This document shows positions 32,933-43,894 of a stretch of 64,000 nucleotides of DNA, in pieces; position 1 is the first letter of the stretch, and the number at the start of each line of letters is the position of its first letter. This stretch comes from Pleurotus ostreatus/Saccharomyces cerevisiae fusant (Eukaryota > Opisthokonta), in NCBI GenBank assembly GCA_024196135.1, contig JAMQCK010000059.1, forward strand, positions 47,261 through 111,260, given 5' to 3'. A program made the position numbers and the translations under genes. The notes under the pieces were generated by a model, which saw only the letters and a program-made list of their open reading frames with translations, was not told where the DNA came from and made no database searches.

Positions 32933-34275
32933 TTACATGAAGACCGCGGCGCCGCTGAGGGCCGCAATCACGACGGCACCGACAGCGCCCATCGCGCCCA
33001 TGTCAACGACGAAGCGCGAGCCAGCATTGCTGCCGCTCGTGGTCGCGGAGTCGGCGCCAGCCGTCCCAGTAGTCGAGCCACCTGTAGTTTTCGAGGTAGA
33101 GGAAGAATGGGAGGAAGTACCGTCAGCCGCGTGCGAACTCGTGTGTGAGCCGGAGGCGGTGGACGAACCGGAGCCGGAGGTGCTGGAGCCAGAGTTGCCC
33201 GAGCCAGCCTTGGTGGTGCCAGCCTCGATGTCGATGCCGTTGCTGATGGTGGAGACGGTCTGGCAGTTGGAGGAGGAGGGCGTGAAGGCGACGCTGTCCG
33301 GCGTCACAGTCGTGCCGACCGTGTAGGAAACCGGGGTGCCGTCAGCTGCGAAGAGAACATTAGTGCTTGCTACGTGAGTAACACAAGTCCGCGGCAATAC
33401 GCACAGGTATAGACGCCCTCGTAGTACTGCGCGAAGGTCGAGAAGAGCGTAGTGCCGTCAGAGGTCGCGGTGGGATACCAGCCGGGCGGGTAGGCCACAT
33501 CAGCCTCGCACGTCTCGAAAGTGCCGTTGATGTCGTAGTTTCCGGGCATCACGAACTCGCAGCCCATCTCGTCGAGCTCGTGCCAACACATGTACTCCGT
33601 AGAGTACGTGCTGTTCGCGTTCGTGCAGATACGGAAGCAGAACTAAATGTGGGGATGGGCGTCAGATAACGATCTCGGGCAGGGCAGAGAGGGGGACACG
33701 TACCTGCTCGTAAGAGACGTACATCATCCACTCCTGATAGTTCAGGTCGGAACCAGTGGTGATGTTGGTGGTAACGTTGCCGCCAACGGGGTTGCCCTCG
33801 CCGGTCGCACCGTGCGGGTCGAGCTCACCACCGTAGTCGCCAGGAGCGATATTGATCTTCGTGAGGTCGCCGTAGCCCATAATTTGCACATACATGTCTA
33901 GCGCGCGCCTGTCAGCAAGCACGCCCTATCCGCGAGATACGGATACGCACCCGTCTTCAAAAGCGACACGCCCGTAATCGTCCCGTCAGGGATAACGCGG
34001 GCATTGTTCCTCGCCTGCGTGCACCAAGCGACCTCGTACGCCTCCGTGTCGCCGATGACCGAGTTGGGGTCGGGCGGGCCAAAGAGGCAGAAGTCGTCAA
34101 CCGAGTTGATCGATACAAGGCGGGCACCCGACGTCTGGTTGAGCTCCGTCCCGAGGGTCGCCGAGGGCGGGTTCATCGGGCCCATCGTACCCGAGGCGAG
34201 GACACCTTCGGGGTAGGTTGCGCTGCTCTGCGCCTGGGCGCCGGCTGCCGCCGCGAGGAGGATCAGAGGAAGCAT
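32933..34275 (-). CDS. Secreted GPI-anchored 'macrofage activating glycoprotein'-like protein (389 aa)
   Basis: Exons 33951-34275, 33704-33897, 33405-33642 and 32933-33345 sum to 1170 nt. A clear signal peptide (MLPLILLAAAAGAQAQ) leads into a conserved Cys-containing domain: SVDDFCLFGPPDPNSVIGDT, AYEVAWCTQARNNARVIPDG, GGELDPHGATGEGNPVGG, EQFCFRICTN, YMCWHELDEMGCEFVMPGNY, FETCEADVAYPPGWYP. I know this set from basidiomycete proteins annotated as macrofage activating glycoprotein. A Ser/Thr/Gly-rich stalk follows, likely O-glycosylated, and a C-terminal hydrophobic helix (MGAMGAVGAVVIAALSGAAV) after a small-residue site, typical of GPI addition. It should sit at the cell surface or in the wall. 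N-glycosylation sequons (NVT, NIT, NST, NGT) are present. The biochemical role in fungi is unknown. Confidence 0.8.
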
Positions 34276-35196
34276 TGCGAAGGAGGGGCGGGGGGGGAAG
34301 GGAGATAACTCGAAAAAAAGGAAGTAGAGAATAAGGTGGGCCAACCGCGGTCGACTGCGTCCTTTATGAGGGGGCGGCGGGACGGGTGCGCAGTGCGGAC
34401 TGTCAAATGGGCGAGGTCCTCCTGTATTTATAGGGATCGCCTATAGGTCAAGCAAAAATAGACCGCTTAGGGCCCGGCGTGCATCATGGGTCCAGGAAGC
34501 AGAATTGGCGGGTGAAACCCATCTCGCCTCCTCCGATATCATAATCCGGTGCTCGATCCCAGAAGAACGGGGAGAGAGCGCCGCGAGCTTGATAGGAGTG
34601 GAGGCAGGGTGGGTGAGGGCTTGCAGAGTATGTTGACGAGAGATAGGCGAAGCACCGGGGCGTAAAAATGGCAAGGGTTCCCGCCGTGACTGCGGCCATA
34701 GTCCGCAGGCAGTTGACAGAAGAGTCGAGAGTCCGACAGACGGAAGCACAGCCAACGGGTTCCTGGACAGCTCTGGCTTTGGATCGTCGAGAGGGGGACG
34801 GCGTTTACTTGAAGATCTCCAGGTGTGCGAGGTTATTTTCGGGCGCTAGAACTGCAAGAGGTTGCGGGGAATACTCATCCACTCCGTCTGTCCGAGAAGA
34901 GCTCACACGGCGCCGTGCGTCCGCTGGCTAGTCGGAGACGGCTAAACTGGCATGTCAAGCAAAGAGATCGCCTACTGGGGATGATCATGGTCGTAAGCAA
35001 GAAAGAAACGTCCATTGTTTGCACCTGCATCCTTGACGACGAGGACGAGGACAAGAGTAACGCGAGCAACTTGGCAAGTGGCTCGGCCCGAACATCCGCC
35101 ATCAATCGCGACGTCGCGATCGGCGGCGGCGCGCGCCCTCCGTGCGCTCTTGCGTCTCGCCGCCATCCTCTGTCGCCTATCCCCCCATTTGACTGT
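34276..35196. other. Divergent intergenic region, 921 bp
   Basis: Between the start codons of the secreted glycoprotein and the dolichyldiphosphatase, so it should hold both promoters. Just above the glycoprotein ATG is an eight-G run and an A-rich patch (34289-34330). Only short unlinked frames; no gene called. Confidence 0.45.
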
Positions 35197-35932
35197 ATGG
35201 CGGGCGAACCTCATGGACAGCCGACATTAGCCATAGACCCTTTGTGGAAGCGCATCGGTCTGCGCTTCCTGGACAGAGTGCGCCATTCCCCCCAATCCAT
35301 CAGGCCGCCCGCTTACTCCCTTCCCCTAGGCCGACGCGGTCTCCTTCCTCGGCTCGTGCGCCGCCATTCTATATACGCGCTCCGCTGGTGTCACATACGT
35401 TCCCGTTTGCGGCCTCGCGTGTTCGATCTCTGTCAAATTCCTCAAGAAGATCATCCGCCAACCGCGTCCTGCTCACCCAAAGCAGCGTAAGAAGACATAC
35501 GGGTGCGTTACGCGTTCTATCTACCTGCCATCTCCCCGCATCCTCGATCTCCACAACTTCTCTCCCACATTTACGCGTCTGACCCTAACACTCCACAGTA
35601 TGCCCAGCACCCACTCCGCTGTGGTCGCTTATTTCTCCACCTACGTCCTCCTCGCCAGCGCTCGGCTACCTATACACCCTTCCCTCCCATCAGACCCTCT
35701 CATCACACGAACTCTCCCCGCACTCATCATCGTTCCCTGGGCCACACTTGTCGCCTGCTCCCGCGTCTGGCTCGGGAAGCACTCATGGATCCAAGTCCTC
35801 GCCGGGTGCGCGTACGGCACGCTGTTTGCCAGTGCAGCGTTCTCGGTGTGGACTAGAGGCGAATTGTCGCAGTATAATGACTGGACAGAGGGCCTCCTGA
35901 ATTACTTGCTTAGGACCTTCCTGAGGATCTAG
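35197..35932 (+). CDS. CAX4: Dolichyldiphosphatase (PAP2 family, Cax4/Cwh8-like)
   Basis: Exons 35197-35277, 35330-35502 and 35599-35932 give 195 aa. The three phosphatase motifs of the PAP2 superfamily are present: KIIRQPRP (K-x6-RP), YGMPSTHSAVV (PSxHS) and SRVWLGKHSWIQVLAG (SRx5HxxxQ). The Gln in place of the usual last Asp, and the SRVxLxxHxxxQV form, are typical of dolichyl-pyrophosphate phosphatases. These cleave dolichyl-PP to dolichyl-P on the lumenal side of the ER and so recycle the lipid carrier for N-glycosylation. Hydrophobic helices surround the motifs (AVSFLGSCAAILY; TYVPVCGLACSISVKFL; LIIVPWATLVACS). The N-terminus is shorter than usual, lacking the common LDLTxVxY segment, so an upstream exon or a different first splice may have been missed. 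Confidence 0.85.
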
Positions 35933-36116
35933 ATTATGACGAACCATCTTCCACGCGTCCTACTCTTCTCCACAATACTAGGTATATAGTAGATAATATA
36001 CAGGGATTTCTCTCTACGTGTTGATTACTGTCATTAGATGAAATCGTCAAACGGGTATCCAGTCGCATAATCCTGCACAGGCGCACGGCTTCCTCAAGAG
36101 TCACTATGTTGCCTCC

Positions 36117-37632
36117 TCACATTATGACGCAGTCCTTGCTCTTCTTCTTCGCCAGCTGCTTCTGACGCTGCTCCTCCATCACCGCTGCCATTTGCTGCCT
36201 CTTGGCCTCCTTCTCGCGCTCGTATCGCTCCCGCGCAGCGCGCGCCCTTCTCTCCTCTTCTGCTTGCAGTTGTTGCGCGAGTTGATGGCTGAAGCTCATG
36301 ATCAGTCGCTGCTTTACTCCCGTGAAGAGAGGAGAACCCACTCTGCCATATCCCCACTATCCATCGCTATCTGCTCCGGCGCCAACGCCGCAAAGTCACC
36401 CCCAGCCGGACTCGACTTCCGGAACTCGCTATCCACAAAGGTAGACCACCCGCCGTCGACGTCTTCAAGTCGTTCCCATACGATGCTGGGTTCGTGGAGG
36501 AACACCGCGTCGGTCGAAAGGGAGTAGAGCCCGCCGTCTTGCGGGGCCCTGTAGAGGACAGCCAGGTGCGAGGAGCGGAAGAGGGCGACGAGCTCGCCTG
36601 GTGGGAGGGAGGAAGCGAGGTGGAAGAGGCCGTGGTAAGTGAGCTGCGATTGGTTCGCGTCGAGCCAGGCGCGGAGGGCGATGGCTGGTGAGAGAAGACG
36701 GTCAGTGAATATTATTTGAGGCAAAGGCGTTGAAGAGCATGTGAACCGAGACGTACCGTCCCGTATCTTATTCTGATCCTCGGGACTGTATCGCAAGGAA
36801 GAGGTGGATGGTCGTCCATTGCTTGGACCCGCGCCAGAGGATGACGGCTCGGCGGCACTTGAGCTTGGTCCAGCAGCGTTAGGGTCGACATCCTCCACCA
36901 CAAGTTGGCCCTTCGTCAGGTGATCAGCCTCGGCGATGAGGGAGACCGCGGCGTCATAGTCTGGGTATCTTGCCACGATCTTGGCGTCTGGACCTGAGGG
37001 GTCGACGAGCCATCCGTGAACGAGGCGGATGCCGGCCTGTTCGAAGAGGTTGAGTTCGCCGCCTGAGCCCGCGCGGAAGCTGGTTGCGTCCGTAAAGACG
37101 GGGTTGAGGTGCATGCCCTCTGCAAAATATAAGCATAATCATCAGATGGTGAGTGGACAGACGAGAGGATAGAGTGAAGGGAGAGGGCAAAAGGAACGAC
37201 GACGAACCTTGAGTGTGCGGAAGAATAGACAGCGCAGCAGAGATGTCAAGGTCAGGGCAGTTGTTGATGAGATAGTCCGCGACAAGCTGAGCAAGGTAGT
37301 CGTACGAGACGGTCTTGCGAGATGCAGGGAGAACCTCGATCTTGTCGCGGAGGATAAGGATGTTGCCTGCGAGGTATGGTCGTCAAGGCCTGACCAGACG
37401 CGTTGAACAGAGGTGGAACGAGTCGCACGCACATATTGCAATGAGCGAACAAGGCCTGCGGGACCGTTCATCAGCTCGAGGATCACCGGCGCTAAACGAA
37501 CACTCCGACGCACCCATTGTAGTTCTGCGTGATGATCTTGTAGTTCTTCCTCGCCTCCCCTTCCCCAAAGGCAATCTCCTTCAAGTACCACACATCAGCA
37601 CGCAGCGCTCGCTCGGGGGGACTTTGCGACAT
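36117..37632 (-). CDS. MINDY-family K48 deubiquitinase with C-terminal CaaX box (392 aa)
   Basis: Six exons (37514-37632, 37433-37455, 37208-37366, 36757-37119, 36342-36684, 36117-36288) sum to 1179 nt. MINDY-1/2 (FAM63) cysteine proteases trim K48-linked ubiquitin chains. Conserved parts: WYLKEIAFGEGEARKNYKI; ITQNYNGPCSLIAICNILIL with the catalytic Gln and Cys; DISAALSILPHTQ; GIRLVHGWLVDP; FRSSHLAVLYR with the catalytic His; and IVWERLEDVDG. The end has the DHQLAQQLQAEEE helix, a ubiquitin-interacting-type motif seen in MINDY-1, then a charged helix and KKKSKDCVIM. That terminus is a polybasic stretch plus a CVIM CaaX box, so it should be prenylated and membrane-bound. One exon is only 23 nt. 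Shares a 199-bp divergent promoter with the next gene. Confidence 0.9.
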
Positions 37633-37831
37633 GAGAGTAGCTGGCAAAAGGCGTTCAGAATCGGGCGGTGTATATAGCCACAATCCAACCCACCTCGTCA
37701 GCAGCGCGGGGGCGCTTGGCGCCTCGGCCCGATCTCCGTCTCCGCTGGCGGTGCCTTTTCCCACGTGTTCCATCACCCGCGCCGAGCTGCGCGCCACTGC
37801 CCGCCTTGGCTGCTGCTCTCCACCCGCCGTC

Positions 37832-38236
37832 ATGTCGCACTTTCAAGGAATAGGCCTTGGGAAACCATCCTCGCCGCCGCCTCCGCCATCGTACACGGAG
37901 GCCACGTCGTCCTATCTAGCGCCGTCACCAAATCATCTGAGCCCGCACGGCTCGGTGTCACCCTCCTCGCGGACAGCCGCCCTGCCCGGGAGCACGTTCT
38001 ACATCCCCGCATCGCCAAGGAGTCAGCATGCAGTGTACTCTGGGCCAACACCACTGCTGCCGACTGCGGTCTCGCAGTACGCAGCGTTCCACGAGCAGGA
38101 GCTGCTCATGGCCGCAGATGAGCGCGCACGGTGGCGCTTCATCAGGGCTGTCCTATATGGTCTGGCGATATACCTCTTCATAGGGTTCTTGTTTGGCATG
38201 TTTCATGGAGTGCATGAGCTACGAAGGAAGTGGTAA
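37832..38236 (+). CDS. Small membrane protein with C-terminal helix (134 aa), unknown
   Basis: Single exon, 134 aa. N-terminal two thirds are Ser/Pro-rich and disordered, with a PPPPPSYTEA motif (PPxY-like, PPSY, a possible WW-domain/Rsp5-type ligand) and an ASPRS segment. Near the C-terminus a hydrophobic helix (AVLYGLAIYLFIGFLFGMF) is preceded by charged ELLMAADERARWRFIR and followed by HGVHELRRKW, so it looks tail-anchored or type II. No family recognised. The PPSY motif and single anchor recall adaptors that recruit Nedd4-type ligases to membranes, which is inference only; it is interesting that its divergent neighbour is a deubiquitinase. Confidence 0.65.
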   Translation: MSHFQGIGLGKPSSPPPPPSYTEATSSYLAPSPNHLSPHGSVSPSSRTAALPGSTFYIPASPRSQHAVYSGPTPLLPTAVSQYAAFHEQELLMAADERARWRFIRAVLYGLAIYLFIGFLFGMFHGVHELRRKW

Positions 38237-39176
38237 AGCTGCCAAGGTGCGCGGCTTGTGTCCTTTGCGGGTGCAAACTTGCTGACGTACTTCCTCGCTT
38301 AGCCGTAGCTGCTTGATTACATCCGCCCAAACCCTACGAACCCCATGCTCAGTCTCGATAGACGAGGAGTGAGGTCTGCATACACGCTGTGCGATGATGA
38401 TCTACTCGTATGATATTTAAGATCGCCCCTTGCTGGTCTTGTTGACTATCTACTTGCGCCTTCCGCCATTCCACAGTACTCTATAACGCCCTGTACGATC
38501 AGTAATGCCCGGACCAATACCCAGTACCTACCATGACGTTCTCTCTTTGGACATTAAGAGGCAAATATGACGATGCACCATCCATAACTCTGAGGCAGAG
38601 CGCTGGTGCATAACAAGCTATGGCGAGCTCTACTTTCTCGGCCGTGATCATTCTGACAAGGTATGAATATGGCAATAAATCCTTGGAATGACGATATCCG
38701 CATCATCAATGAGATTTCCTGCGCCTCAAACAATCGAAATACTGCAATGGTGACAGAACCTGGTAACCGTCAGTACATGAGCACACACAAAACCCCCGCC
38801 ACAAGAGCGGAGAATCTTCAGAAGCACTTCGGCTCTCAGAGAATCACCATGTAAGCGCCGTCCAGCACGGAGAGCAGAACCTGTCAAAACGATTTTGCCT
38901 CCACCTCAACGACATCCCCGAATAAGTGGTGAATGGTAGCTGCCGACCCCGCCGTCGACAGCCCATACATTTCCGCAGATCACACACACTATTGTACAGG
39001 ACCGGTACTCGCTAGTGTACAGGATCGACAGAAGTTGTTTGTTGTACAGAGTGATGTATGTACAGGCGGCACCTTCTGGCGGGGAAGAGTTTATGGGACG
39101 GAGAAGCGGTGCCACAAACCCTGCCAACGGCGTCTTGAGGCTGGATGGGCTTCTCGTGCGCGGCGTCCTTGCCGTT
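38237..39176. other. Intergenic region, 940 bp
   Basis: Convergent 3' ends of the small membrane protein and MetAP1. AT-richer than its surroundings. No domain-bearing frame, tRNA or repeat found. Confidence 0.45.
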
Positions 39177-41019
39177 CTAGGGTTCAGCGGGCTTCTCAGC
39201 CTGAGCTGGCTTCGGGATAGGCGCGGTCAGGACCTCGACGCCACTGTCCGTGATGCTGAAAGGGAGGGGATAGGTAAGGAAACCTACGCGGATTAACCCT
39301 AAATTCGAAACTCACAGCAAGGTCTCCTCGAATTGCGCACTCCGCTTTCCGTCGACAGTCGCCGCCGTCCAGTTGTCTGGCCAGTGGACTTCTGACCAGT
39401 TGCCACCGAGGTTAATCATCTGGGGTGAGGTAAGTCGTAGTCAAGACAGTGTGGAAAATTCAGTAACGTACGGGCTCGATGGTGAAGACCTGCGAACGAT
39501 TAGCGGATAGCACTTGGTGAAAAGGAAATATGCTTACCATGCCTGGCTTCATCGTCCCGACGGCCTTGTTCTTCGCGTAATGCGGAATATTCGGCGCGGT
39601 ATGGAAAAGGTCGTTGATGCCGTGTCCGGTGTAAGTCCTTACGACGGAGCAACCATTCTGTCGGGCAATCGGCTCACTGAAGCGAGGATGTTAGCGTGGA
39701 TTGGCAAGGAATAGCAACCAGAATACGCACATCACCTTCCCGACATCGCGGAAAAGGACGCCAGGCTTGCACAGCTTGATCGCTTCGTCGAGGGCCTGTC
39801 GTGTCGTACGGATGAGCTTCTCGGACTCCTCGTCGATCTTCCCAACGGGGTACGTCGCGTTCAGGTCTCCGTGCATTCCTGTTTGCCACATATGAATGAC
39901 ATGTATTGAGCCTTCCCGAGCGACGTACCATCGTAGTATAGAGACACATCTATAGGGAGGGCGGGTCGATGAGCAATGCTGTCAGGCCGCGACATACGAG
40001 GGACGTTTCACCAATATTGACAATGTCACCCTCCCGAAGTTTGCGCTTGTCAGGAATTCCGTGACAGATTATTTCGTTCACCGAGCTAGAAGGTGATGGT
40101 CGCTCAGAGGCAGCCGATGATGAAGTGGTATGGATGACGCGCACGTGCAGACTGATTTGGGGAAGTTGCGGTAGTTCAGGGGAGAGGGGTACGCGTTGCG
40201 TTCGATCGTCGCGTTATGCACGATCTCGTCAATTTCGTCGGTGGTGATTCCGGGCCTAACAGCAGCAGCGCCGATCTCGAGGATTTCGCGCCCGAGCTAG
40301 GCAAGGTTAAGCAAGGGGGATTGATGGAAGGTAAACGCCACGCACCCTGCTAACCGTGCGCATTTTCTCGATCTCCTCGGCGTTGAGGATGCGCGGCGCA
40401 CCGCCTGAGCGCCTGATCTCGGACGTGGGTACACCTGGGAGGGCACTTCCATCAACTTACAAGATCGCTCGCGTTGTGTAGAGGAAGGGCTTCGCACCAT
40501 CTTTGGCGTAGTCGGGGCGAGGTATGTGGTCGGGGACGGGGCGCCGCGGGGATAGCGGGTACATGGGGCGCAGTGTGCCCGTAAAGTTGTAGTTCGGGAA
40601 CGGGTTGTACGCGTTGGCTGCGGGGAATGATCAGCAAGGAACGTTGATCAATGCGAGGGGGGCGAGTAGTACCGTCCGAGGCCTCATTAGTCGTAGGTAG
40701 CTTGAGCTTAGCGATGTCGTGGACGATTTTGTGGTTTTTCTTGATTGGGGTGAGAGGAGTGTATGCAAGCCTGCTGATGAACGCACCCCTTTCAACCTAT
40801 CAGCATCGCACCCATCGGCGGAGGGGGAACTCACATCCAGCCTTGAAGCATTCCTGGCCGCAGAAGAATGAGCCGGTGATCCCGAGTCTGGGGTCGCAAT
40901 GAGCGCAGGAACGAGAAGGGGGGAGTGAGTATATACTTGTGGCAAGTGGGACATTCAAGCCGCGAGGGCGGGTTGCCATTCGGGCAGGACGAGCTCTGAC
41001 ACTTTACGATTCCACTCAT
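39177..41019 (-). CDS. MAP1: Methionine aminopeptidase 1 (type I MetAP with N-terminal zinc finger)
   Basis: Multi-exon gene from ATG 41019 ([17 protein letters not shown]) to stop 39177. MetAP1 removes the initiator Met from nascent cytosolic proteins at the ribosome. The N-terminal Cys/His finger ([28 protein letters not shown]) is the ribosome-binding zf of eukaryotic MetAP1. The pita-bread catalytic domain has all metal ligands: [19 protein letters not shown] (two Asp), [19 protein letters not shown] (His), MVFTIEPMI (Glu) and QFEETLLIT (Glu). [20 protein letters not shown] is the typical linker. The ending [20 protein letters not shown] is a short tail. One intron follows DYAKDG and runs to the acceptor before [11 protein letters not shown]; others split the N-terminal finger and the catalytic core. 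Confidence 0.93.
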
Positions 41020-41721
41020 CTTGTTCAGGTGTTTCGGTCAAAGCGCCTCCGAGTCGAAAACTTGGCATCCACTTCGGCAAACCGGTCCGCGCGCCATGTG
41101 GTTCGTATACACGAGTTCGCAAGTTCGGGCTTCGCGCAGTTCCTGGTGCCACTTCCATCTTGCGTCCCTTGCTCCTTCCGTCACTCTATCAGCATGTGAA
41201 GATGTCCGCTCGCGACCCCTTCCAGCTCCCTCTCGCATCTCTCTGGGCGGAACCAGCCAATGGCATTCGGTAAAACTACCGTCATAACTTGGGATCAACG
41301 TAGGGAGTACCACTAAGTACGTACGCGCAGTGTCGTAGCATTAAGTATTAAACTATCGGTGCAATACTATCATAACCATGGGTGGGCAAGAAGCGATGGG
41401 GTGCAAGTCGTACAGAACGTAGGCGGGGAACGGCGCAGCAGGCGCCGGATGCAAGCAAGATAAGTGAAGAATATGAAGTTTAAGTTATGTGGCGTGGTGC
41501 AATGCAGGGGACGATGGCGGCAGGGGAGGAACTATGATGGATGTAAGGGTAAGGGTGCGGGATGAACGAAAGCGATATGGACAGCGATACAAATGGACGA
41601 GCGAATAAATGGTAATCCTAAGGTAGGGGTAACGAGAAGGAGACAACGGTCGGCCGGCCGCAACTGAAAGTGGTGGGTCAGTGCATGAGAAGTACATACC
41701 GGTTCACTACACACCTTGAGT
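41020..41721. other. Intergenic region, 702 bp
   Basis: MetAP1 promoter and the 3' UTR of the next minus-strand gene. Frames on both strands are short and overlapping. No feature recognised. Confidence 0.4.
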
Positions 41722-42348
41722 TCAACGCCTATAGGGCAAGACCTCCAGCTTGTACGCAACCGTCGTGTCGCTGCATGCTTTGCGCAAAGCCTTGTACCGC
41801 TGGGTGCCGAGTACATCCGCCAGCGCGGCTTCGTGCTCGGCGACCCACTGCGCCGGCGGTAGTCCGCGAATAGTACGATGGACACCATTGGGTAGGTGCT
41901 CCTCGAATACCAGCGTGACTACGCCAGGTAGCAGGCACTGGATGAGGTTGAGGATGTCGTTGATGGGTGGGCATATCTTGCGAACGGACTCGAAGGTGTC
42001 CGAGTGGAAGACCATCTGCCACTGCACGCGACGTTCGGGGGAGAAGAACGACGACGCCTGAATGGGGAGTTGTAGGCGCAGCTTCGGGCCCGCGGGCAGA
42101 CCGGCCGACGAGCGCCAAATGGAGGTGGCCTCTAGCACGAAGAGCATGCGTGAGTCTTGGTTGGATACATCGGTCCAGTTGTGCTTGTGGACGAGCTGGG
42201 ACTTGAGCGTGTTGAGCCAGCGGTGGGCGCGCGCGTAGGTAGCGCCTAGCGCGTCGGCCGTAGTGAGGGGGATGCGGGTCCGGTGCGCCCACTCGTCCAT
42301 ATTGCGGACATCGCTCGAGAAGACGACTTCAGTGCGCGGCTTGGCCAT
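41722..42348 (-). CDS. Conserved-looking orphan protein (208 aa, single exon)
   Basis: One uninterrupted frame from MAKPRTEVVFSSDVRNMDEW to a stop at 41722. Composition is that of a globular protein: no signal peptide, no membrane helix, no low complexity, with alternating hydrophobics (QWQMVFHSDTFESVRKICPP; LIQCLLPGVVTLVFEEHL) and a charged C-terminal helix (ALADVLGTQRYKALRKACSD). It ends YKLEVLPYRR. I do not recognise the family. The even amino-acid usage and length without stops on this strand argue that it is a real gene. Confidence 0.6.
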   Translation of the reverse strand: MAKPRTEVVFSSDVRNMDEWAHRTRIPLTTADALGATYARAHRWLNTLKSQLVHKHNWTDVSNQDSRMLFVLEATSIWRSSAGLPAGPKLRLQLPIQASSFFSPERRVQWQMVFHSDTFESVRKICPPINDILNLIQCLLPGVVTLVFEEHLPNGVHRTIRGLPPAQWVAEHEAALADVLGTQRYKALRKACSDTTVAYKLEVLPYRR

Positions 42349-43894
42349 AGCGCGTTACGAGGTGATTAGGATTAGGGAAGAGGTATTAGGTGACGACCGG
42401 CCGACGACTATAAGATAGTAAGTCAAGATGCACGCGACGCGCCGCACAGCGCGATTGGCGACTCACCCCGTAGTGTACGACGCGCAGAACTAGCAGCGGC
42501 GGGGGCAGAGATAAGAACCGACACGAGAATAGAATAATTATCCGACAATGGCCAGCGGATACAGGCGACGGCGGCGACGACGACGACTGAGGCGACGGGT
42601 CACTGGCGGACGGAGGGGATGGAGGCAAGAACCGTGCCAGTCGGTATGGCGCGCTTTTGAAGGCGACGGGACTCGGACCCTGGTCAAAAAGGGTCTGAAT
42701 TGAATATATCCGACCATTTCTGTTCGCCGTTAAACGTGTACTTAGCAACACGAAATTTTCCGAATTTCACAAGGCCCCGACTTCCGAATGCGCACATCTC
42801 GTGATCTCCACCTTCTATATGCGGCCGGTTATGCCCAATGGGAAGGAGATGCCGACCGTTCCGCTGCATTGTCCCGTCCGTCCAGACTCCGGTTGTATGG
42901 TGCGAAACGTTTCACGCTCCGCGACCGAGCGGATGCGAGGCAGCGAGCAGGCGAGCAGGACGCGTAGAACGAGCTTCAGTCTCCGTCCCGGTACTTCTTC
43001 CCGCGGAAACATTCTGAGCTTGCGGCGGATGCAATATAATTTACGATCTGATGTGCGAGACTTTGGGTTCACGATCGCAATATATTTCTCAGGAGCTTCG
43101 CGCCCTTGGGCTGGCGCCGGAGTCGGCGGGAGCGGAAGGCCGGGACCGGTATCAATGGCAACATGGCATTTTTGGCTGAAACATGAGGAAATTCCAGATC
43201 GCGCCGTCGGTGACGTAGCGCGACGCGACAGGACGCGACCGCCAGACGCGACTCGCAACGACCACTGCGGTTTCCTGCATGTGCCCTCCCAGCGACCATT
43301 CATCCCCAGAGCGCGCGGCAAGGTCGTGGTAAGCAGTTGCGGCGTTGGTAGACATTTAACACACCAGAATACAGCGCAAGCGAGCACCCTGAGCACTGCT
43401 TGAGCATATAAGCGCCCGTCGCGTGCTGTCGCAAATGACGCGCCGCTTCTGCATGGAACCGTGATCGTCGCGCCAAGCTTCTCAGATCCCGCCCCAGGGA
43501 TGGAAATATTTTGGATCGCGATCCTGAGCTCGGTCTGGTCCGGCTGGGGCCCAGGAAGGGCCGCAACGGGCAAGGATGATTCCATGTGTCTCCAGGCAGT
43601 GACATGTCATGCCCGTCGCCACAGCCTCCTTTTCCATGGAAATGGCGCGTCGCCGACGTTGAATATTCCAGAGAGACGCGTTGCTTGGCGTTCGAGTCCA
43701 GAGCGCAGAGAACGTGCGCGGTCGATCAGGTCGACCGTGACACACGCGATCGTCACAGAAAAGTGATAACCACGTGGCTCCCATCATACCCCGCGGTCAC
43801 AATGACTCGGAGTAACGCTGATTTAGCACTTCCATTGTTCTCTGATCACCGTACGGACGACTGAACGATACGTTCTAGCGATCAGCCGAGCGCA
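42349..43894. other. Gene-poor region, 1.55 kb
   Basis: Divergent intergenic space before the eIF2B alpha gene. Several frames of 60-250 codons exist on both strands but overlap each other, lack introns that would join them and show no domain. I see no transposase, reverse transcriptase or terminal repeats. It must contain the promoters of both neighbours. Confidence 0.5.

Noticed and set aside
34668..34931. Plus-strand frames in the glycoprotein/dolichyldiphosphatase intergenic region
   Set aside because: Short, Arg-rich and unconnected to splice sites that would join the downstream gene in frame.
42801..43605. Long overlapping frames on both strands between 42.8 and 43.6 kb
   Set aside because: No domains, no coherent splicing and low-quality composition. 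They look like GC-driven chance frames.
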